Positions 59,634 through 64,000 of a stretch of DNA of 64,000 nucleotides are shown here, piece by piece. Source of the stretch: Euonymus europaeus (taxonomy: Eukaryota > Streptophyta > Magnoliopsida > Celastrales > Celastraceae); contig OY756957.1 in assembly GCA_963580455.1 (NCBI GenBank), positions 25,140,501 to 25,204,500 of the forward strand, in the 5' to 3' direction. Within the stretch, counting starts at the first letter, position 1. Each line of letters begins with the position of its first letter. Below the pieces are notes generated by a model. The model was not told the origin of the DNA. It saw nothing but the letters and a program-made list of their open reading frames with translations, and did not search any database. Position numbers and translations under genes: made by a program.

Positions 59634-59996
59634 GGGCAGCTACAATGGTGCAACCTCTAATGGCCCATCAAATTTTAAAAATGGGTCCCACATCTATTTC
59701 ACAAAACACACAACTCTCAATATAATGAAATCTGTATAACACATATTTCAATACTGCCACATCAGCAAAACACATTTTCCAATACAAAATCATTATCCAA
59801 TGCAACAATTTTCATTTCTTTCATACTATCCCTATCAAATTTATACCAAAATCAAGATTGAGTCTTACCTTTATTACAAAAAGTTAAACCACATCATCAT
59901 TCACATAACCAAAATGCATATCCTAATGCAACTACATCAATAAAACATATTTTTTAATACAGTCATATCAACAACTAATGATCCATTATTTTTTAC
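59634..59996. mobile_element. Harbinger-like MITE upstream of the 60-kb gene
   Basis: The left terminus is GGGCAGCTACAATGGTGCAA and the inverse of the right end reads GGCAATTACACTGGTGTAA. Interior sequence ('ggtcccacatctatttcac', 'acacatatttcaatactgcc', 'acatcagcaaaacacatttt') matches the element in intron 7 of the ABCA2-like gene. No ORF is present. Confidence 0.7.
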
Positions 59997-60050
59997 ACCA
60001 GTGTAATTGCCTCAGTGTCTCGGTCTCTACTCTCTAGCGAAATAGCCGTA

Positions 60051-60192
60051 TATCCAACGGCACAAATCAGTTTTTTGAAATTTGAATTTCGAATCAAGCC
60101 GAGCGTTTTTCATGGGTCACCGGGTCCCAGTCGCACCCACCGGCCCATTCAAACTTCACTCAATATCAATAATACTCCTCGCGAACGGCGAA
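60051..60192 (+). promoter_or_regulatory. Two MSA-like (AACGG core) motifs
   Basis: TATCCAACGGCAC (60051-60063) and GCGAACGGCGAA (60181-60192) contain the AACGG core of mitosis-specific activator elements bound by three-repeat MYB factors. They lie about 365 and 240 bases before the ATG at 60424. The match is to the core only. Confidence 0.4.
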
Positions 60193-60304
60193 TCTACTTC
60201 CACTCTCTTATCCAAAAGCGTCAAGTTCAAGACTTCAACACGTGTCGGGATAAGAGAGCGAGTGGCAGGCGCGTCTATTAATTTCTTCTTCTGGAAGCTC
60301 AGAG

Positions 60305-60360
60305 TTTCCCGCCCAAGTGAAATTAGTGGATCATCTGGCATCGGCGTCTCTTTATAAAAT
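60305..60360 (+). promoter_or_regulatory. E2F-like site and TATA box of the 60-kb gene
   Basis: TTTCCCGCCC at 60305-60314 fits the E2F/DP consensus TTTSSCGC closely. TTTATAAAAT at 60351-60360 is a good TATA box about 64 bases upstream of the start codon. Confidence 0.55.
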
Positions 60361-60423
60361 CCACCCTAAACCTACTTCCAATTTCTTGGAATTACTACTA
60401 CTGATTCTGAGACCAAAGAACCA

Positions 60424-62667
60424 ATGGAGCAGCCAAATCATACTATTTCAGGTACTAAATTTATGATTCTCCCTCTTTTCTTTCAAGGATTTTTGTGATT
60501 TTAGCTATTTCAGGTACTAAATTTATGATTCTCCCTCTTTTCTTTCAAGGATTTTTGTGATTTTAGCTTTTCTAGTTCTTTAATTTTCAATTTCGTATTC
60601 GTAGGGAAATCAAAACTTAGGTATCCGCTCAGATCTGCCACCAAATTGAAGGAGGAGAAGCCACCGGTCGCAGTCGCTGATCCTTCTAAATTTTCTTCTG
60701 CGTCCAAAAGGTTCTCTCTTTCTCTCCTCTTGTTTGCTTGCACAGTCGCGATGGCTTTGTTTTTGTCAGGTGAATTTGAGCTTTTATTAGAGAGGAAACT
60801 CAAGCAACCATGAAAACTATGCTTCAATTTTGAGAAATCTTGTTATGTTGAAAGCTTAATTTTGAATCGTAAATGGTGATTCTAGTTTCTCTGTTTCTTT
60901 TTTCTTCAGTAGTTTACTTATTAGATGACGTAAGGATCGACAAGAATTTCTGCTGTGGGTTTTCGATTTTCAATTGATGAGCTTAGGCTGAAGCAAGTGG
61001 ATTAAGCATATGATAGGATAATAACAGATAAAGATGTTCATCCATTGTCTGTTGGGGTGAGTTCTATGGCTTGTGAAACTTCGGCCTTAACAAAAGCCTC
61101 TGGGGCTTTTGAATTAGGACAATACTGAAACTGCAACAAAAAAATAATAATTTGTTGATCTGAACTGTTCTTGTAAAGGAAAGGCATTTTCAGTTCATTA
61201 GTATGGCTCAATGAGGGAGACTTTTTTTTTCCAGGGGAAGACCTGCATCAACTGTCAGTAAAAGTGTGGGTGTGCTTGATCTCTCTGCCAAGGAAAAATC
61301 TGCTAAGCCACCCAGAAGGCTCTCTGTTCCAGCTAAGTCGGCTGCTACTCCTGGTACAAAGGTAACATCAGGGAACGTCACCCCAATTTCTGAAATTAGA
61401 ACAAGGAGGTCTGGGAATGGTCAGAAGAGAAGCGAAACACCTGTTTCTGATGTTTCTAATTCGACAAGCCGAAGGAGGTACAGCGTGCTGTCCTCAGCAT
61501 CCTATTGGTTGTCTCAGATTAAGCTTTCTGAGGCTGCTTATAAGCACTCAATTTCACTTGGTTTCTTCAAACTTGCCTTAGAAGCAGGTGGTGAGGTATG
61601 CTAGTGTGTATCATCTCCCAATTATTTCTTTTGTGCACTTGTAATATTAATTGTGTGCCTTCTGCAAGTGAATAATTGGCACATAAAGTGCTAGTTCTTT
61701 TGAGGAAATACTAACTTGTTTATTCTATGAAGCGGTCTAAGTTTATTTGACATTTGTTTGATGTCCCTTCTTTTACTGGGAAATTATCTTGATCACAGCC
61801 TATTCAGCGCATGCGAGATGAGCTAAAATCATATGGACAGCGCCACGACCTTGGTGAACCTCTGAAAGAATTACTTGAGAGTTACAATATTCCTGATACT
61901 CCAGAGCAGGTGCAGGTCTCTAAAACCTGTTCGCAGGTTTTAGAAGAGGAGGTAACTCGATCCTCAGAAGACGAAGTTCACAGCTTTTCTTCCACTGTGG
62001 AAACTAGGAAGCTGAAACCAAGATCCTTGAATACTGATGCTGCTCAACTCCCCTCAGTCCTGGTGTCAGCAAATAAGGATAATGCTCGGAGAACTACTTC
62101 TGCAGCTAGGACCAGCAGGTCTTTGAGAAAAAATACTACTAATTCACAATCTACTACAGAAGTTGGAGTTCAGAGGCCACAAAAGAAACCCCAGAAGTCA
62201 AATAAGCAACAGCCCAACAAGGAAAAGGAGAAGGTCAAGAAGAACGGAAAGAAATCTACTACTGAAGAAGGCAAGTGTCCAGTAATCACTTGGACATTAG
62301 TTTCACTTAAGTTGGATATGTTTAATGTGCAGGTGAATGATTTACTTACATTTGCAGGTCCAGTTAGTCCTACTGTGGGGGAACCACTGGAAGAAAACAA
62401 AGAGAATATGGTATAATGCTCATTTCACGGAAAGTTATCTTATATTTGGCATATTGGTTATTCATGTTCATTCTCTGTTCATGGACTCTGGTAGATTAGC
62501 CAACTTTTCAATGGGCAAATGCTATATCAATTATGGGACAGCCAAAATCTCTTAATAGATCGGTGCTAAATGTTTCGATCTCCTTACATTTTAAGATGCG
62601 TTGTTTTGTTTTTCTGTTTCAGGATGATCCAACCACAGTGAGTTTGACTCAAACTGAAGTGAATTAG
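60424..62667 (+). CDS. Basic Ser/Lys-rich plant protein of unknown function (6 exons, 354 aa)
   Basis: Coding exons: 60424-60451, 60605-60710, 61235-61595, 61799-62270, 62358-62410 and 62623-62667, 1065 bases in frame. The start MEQPNHTISGKSKLRYPLRS follows a TATA box by about 64 bases. After a basic, low-complexity N-terminal part (PPRRLSVPAKSAATPGTK), a compact, probably conserved helical block lies at about residues 145-190 (SYWLSQIKLSEAAYKHSISL, ALEAGGEPIQRMRDELKSYG). The C-terminal half is disordered and Lys-rich with two KKPQKSNKQQ/KKNGKK patches, suggesting a nuclear or nucleic-acid/microtubule-associated protein, which is inference only. Intron 4 uses a GC donor (AAG/GCAAGT). It is 87 bases with no in-frame stop, so retention would add 29 residues. 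I do not recognise a named family. Confidence 0.85.
60445..60570 (+). repeat. 62-bp tandem duplication copying the intron 1 donor site
   Basis: The segment from 'tatttcaggtactaaat' through 'gatttttgtgattttagc' is present twice with a period of 62 bases (donor GT at 60452 and again at 60514). The two copies are virtually identical. Confidence 0.95.
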
Positions 62668-63648
62668 CAAGACGGTTTGCACCGAGTGCTGAAGCTTGTT
62701 ATTTGCATTCCCTTTCGAGTTTCTCTTCCGTGTTTTATAGTGGGAGCTTCTCTTTTGTATAGATTTTGGGTATGATTGTCAAGTCTGGTGTGGAGTTTTA
62801 CTTATAGTTTCTGGTTGATTGTCAGAGATTGTTTGTGGTAATTTCAAGTTACAGGTGACTGGAAAAGTCTCGAATAGTTGTACTTTTTTTTTCTCTTTCT
62901 TTTTCCCTGTTTGAAGTAGAGGAGAAAATTGCTATTTAATACTGTAGACTTTGCATTGAACTTGATTTGCAAAAGAATGTGATGTGATAAGATAAATGTT
63001 TTCTTTTATATTTGCAACAAAAACTATGATGTCTAAAACCTTTGGTTTCATTAGTAGTGATTGTTGGTCTTTTTCTCGACTATGCAATTTTATGGCAAAA
63101 ATCGAAACATTGTACTGCACATGCAAGCATGTCTATGTGAGAAGATTAGGCGTGCACGCAATTAGTGTTGGAATCTAGAGGAGTCAACAAGATATTGTTG
63201 TTTAGTCCCCCAAAAAAGGGTCAAAATTATACTAAATTAATAATTACTGTCGATAAAAACACAAAATCGGATGATTAAATATTTAAGTCAGATGATCCAT
63301 CTCCATTAATATATAAATGTCTTAGAGAAAGAAAAAAAAATCTTTATCATATTTCTTTGAATCACATATTAAAAATAAACCAGCTGACGAATCAATCAAT
63401 ATGTATTTTCTCTGTATCAATAAAAAAATCAATTTTCAATAATTTAACAATAGAAATTAAAATTAATCAACTTGTGCACACCTATGTAAATTTCAACCTA
63501 TCTTAGATTAAACATCAACATCTTGTATTCAACCAACAAAGTATTTTGTCCCAATAAAATCAAGAGAAAGGAAAATAAGAAAAACGAAAATATCCAAAGC
63601 ACATAATTAACTATTTATCTTACACATCAATGAGAACCCTTGTACCCA
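62668..63648. other. 3' region of the 60-kb gene and intergenic sequence
   Basis: 62668-62940 is T-rich and suits a 3' UTR of the plus-strand gene. From 63180 on the sequence is AT-rich with no coding signal until the WRKY stop at 63649. Confidence 0.45.
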
Positions 63649-64000
63649 TCAATTGGTTTGGTCTCCATTTTCTGCCTTGGTAGCAGCTGTTGAGCTCCTA
63701 GAGCTGGAAAATGGAAATGAAGATGGAGCCACAAACGTTAAACTTCCGCCAGGCTGATGAAGATTTGCTGAAGATGTACTATTGTTCAAGTAAGTTGTTG
63801 CACATCCATTATTATTCATGCCTCTTTGATTCACGCCATTAGTACCGCCGATGATCGTCGTAAGAGCAGCTGCCAATGCTGATTGGAAACTTGGGTCAGC
63901 TGTGATTGCCTTGGTCGCCGCGGCAATAGTATTCTCTTGCAATGATTGTTGCTGAGGAGGAGGAGGTCTTATTATTGGATTGTTGCTCTTGTGCATGTAG
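63649..64000 (-). CDS. WRKY transcription factor, group IIb-like, C-terminal end (partial)
   Basis: The minus strand is open from the window edge to a stop at 63649. It reads AAATKAITADPSFQSALAAA followed by LTTIIGG, the conserved Ala-rich helix after the WRKY domain in group IIb proteins (WRKY6/31/42/47/72 type). A Ser/Asn-rich tail and a Pro/Gln run (RPPPPQQQ) flank it. The WRKY domain itself and the start lie beyond base 64000, so the first Met in view is internal. Group IIb WRKYs bind W-boxes and act in stress and nutrient responses; the exact orthologue cannot be told from the tail. Confidence 0.75.
   Translation of the reverse strand, partial: YMHKSNNPIIRPPPPQQQSLQENTIAAATKAITADPSFQSALAAALTTIIGGTNGVNQRGMNNNGCATTYLNNSTSSANLHQPGGSLTFVAPSSFPFSSSRSSTAATKAENGDQTN

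Noticed and set aside
62271..62416. Reading straight through exon 4 to a stop near 62416 as the main 3' end
   Set aside because: A consensus GC-AG intron and a further exon ending EVN-stop give a better model; read-through is noted as a possible isoform.

Overview
The window is nuclear DNA of a flowering plant, most likely a eudicot. It is AT-rich and gene-poor, with short exons separated by GT-AG introns. It holds plant-specific families (IQD, group IIb WRKY, ABCA half-transporters, an OTU-bearing MULE) and many plant transposon remnants (LINE, SINE, LTR, Stowaway, Mutator-type and Harbinger-like MITEs). All gene models were assembled by hand from splice sites and family resemblance. The exon chains quoted close in frame, but there is no transcript evidence.

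Region by region. 0-10.4 kb is a graveyard on the minus strand. It has two decayed copies of an SR34-type splicing-factor gene (exon remnants at about 0.37-2.8 kb and 9.74-10.3 kb) and a GH1 beta-glucosidase pseudogene (about 2.95-4.2 kb) carrying an inverted duplication of its own exon 2. A G-rich minisatellite/higher-order repeat array spans 5.1-9.45 kb. 11.8-12.35 kb holds a 3'-truncated aldose 1-epimerase pseudogene. 13.1-15.9 kb is a 5'-truncated LINE with poly-A tail, followed by a 365-bp MITE and a stray LINE RNase H remnant.

17.1-36.0 kb is the functional core. Two intact half-size ABCA transporter genes lie head to head: an ABCA7/ABCA8-like gene (minus, 18 exons, 945 aa) and an ABCA2-like gene (plus, 16 exons, 964 aa). 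They share a 3.1-kb upstream region that contains a Stowaway-like MITE, a Mutator-type MITE and a 99-bp tandem duplication. The ABCA2-like gene has two further non-autonomous elements in introns 1 and 7.

36-48 kb is mostly transposon debris: LTR-type pieces, a second LINE fragment, a MULE-derived ORF joining SWIM and OTU domains, and a SINE with an 18-bp target duplication. 48.0-52.9 kb (minus) is an intact IQD calmodulin-binding gene of 6 coding exons and 645 aa. 54-60 kb is intergenic with LTR debris and tandem repeats. 60.4-62.7 kb (plus) is a 354-aa basic plant protein gene with E2F-like and MSA-like promoter motifs. The right edge holds the 3' end of a WRKY gene (minus) that continues outside the window.

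The genes do not form one pathway. The clearest functional grouping is the ABCA pair, which matches the ABCA2-ABCA8 cluster known from Arabidopsis.
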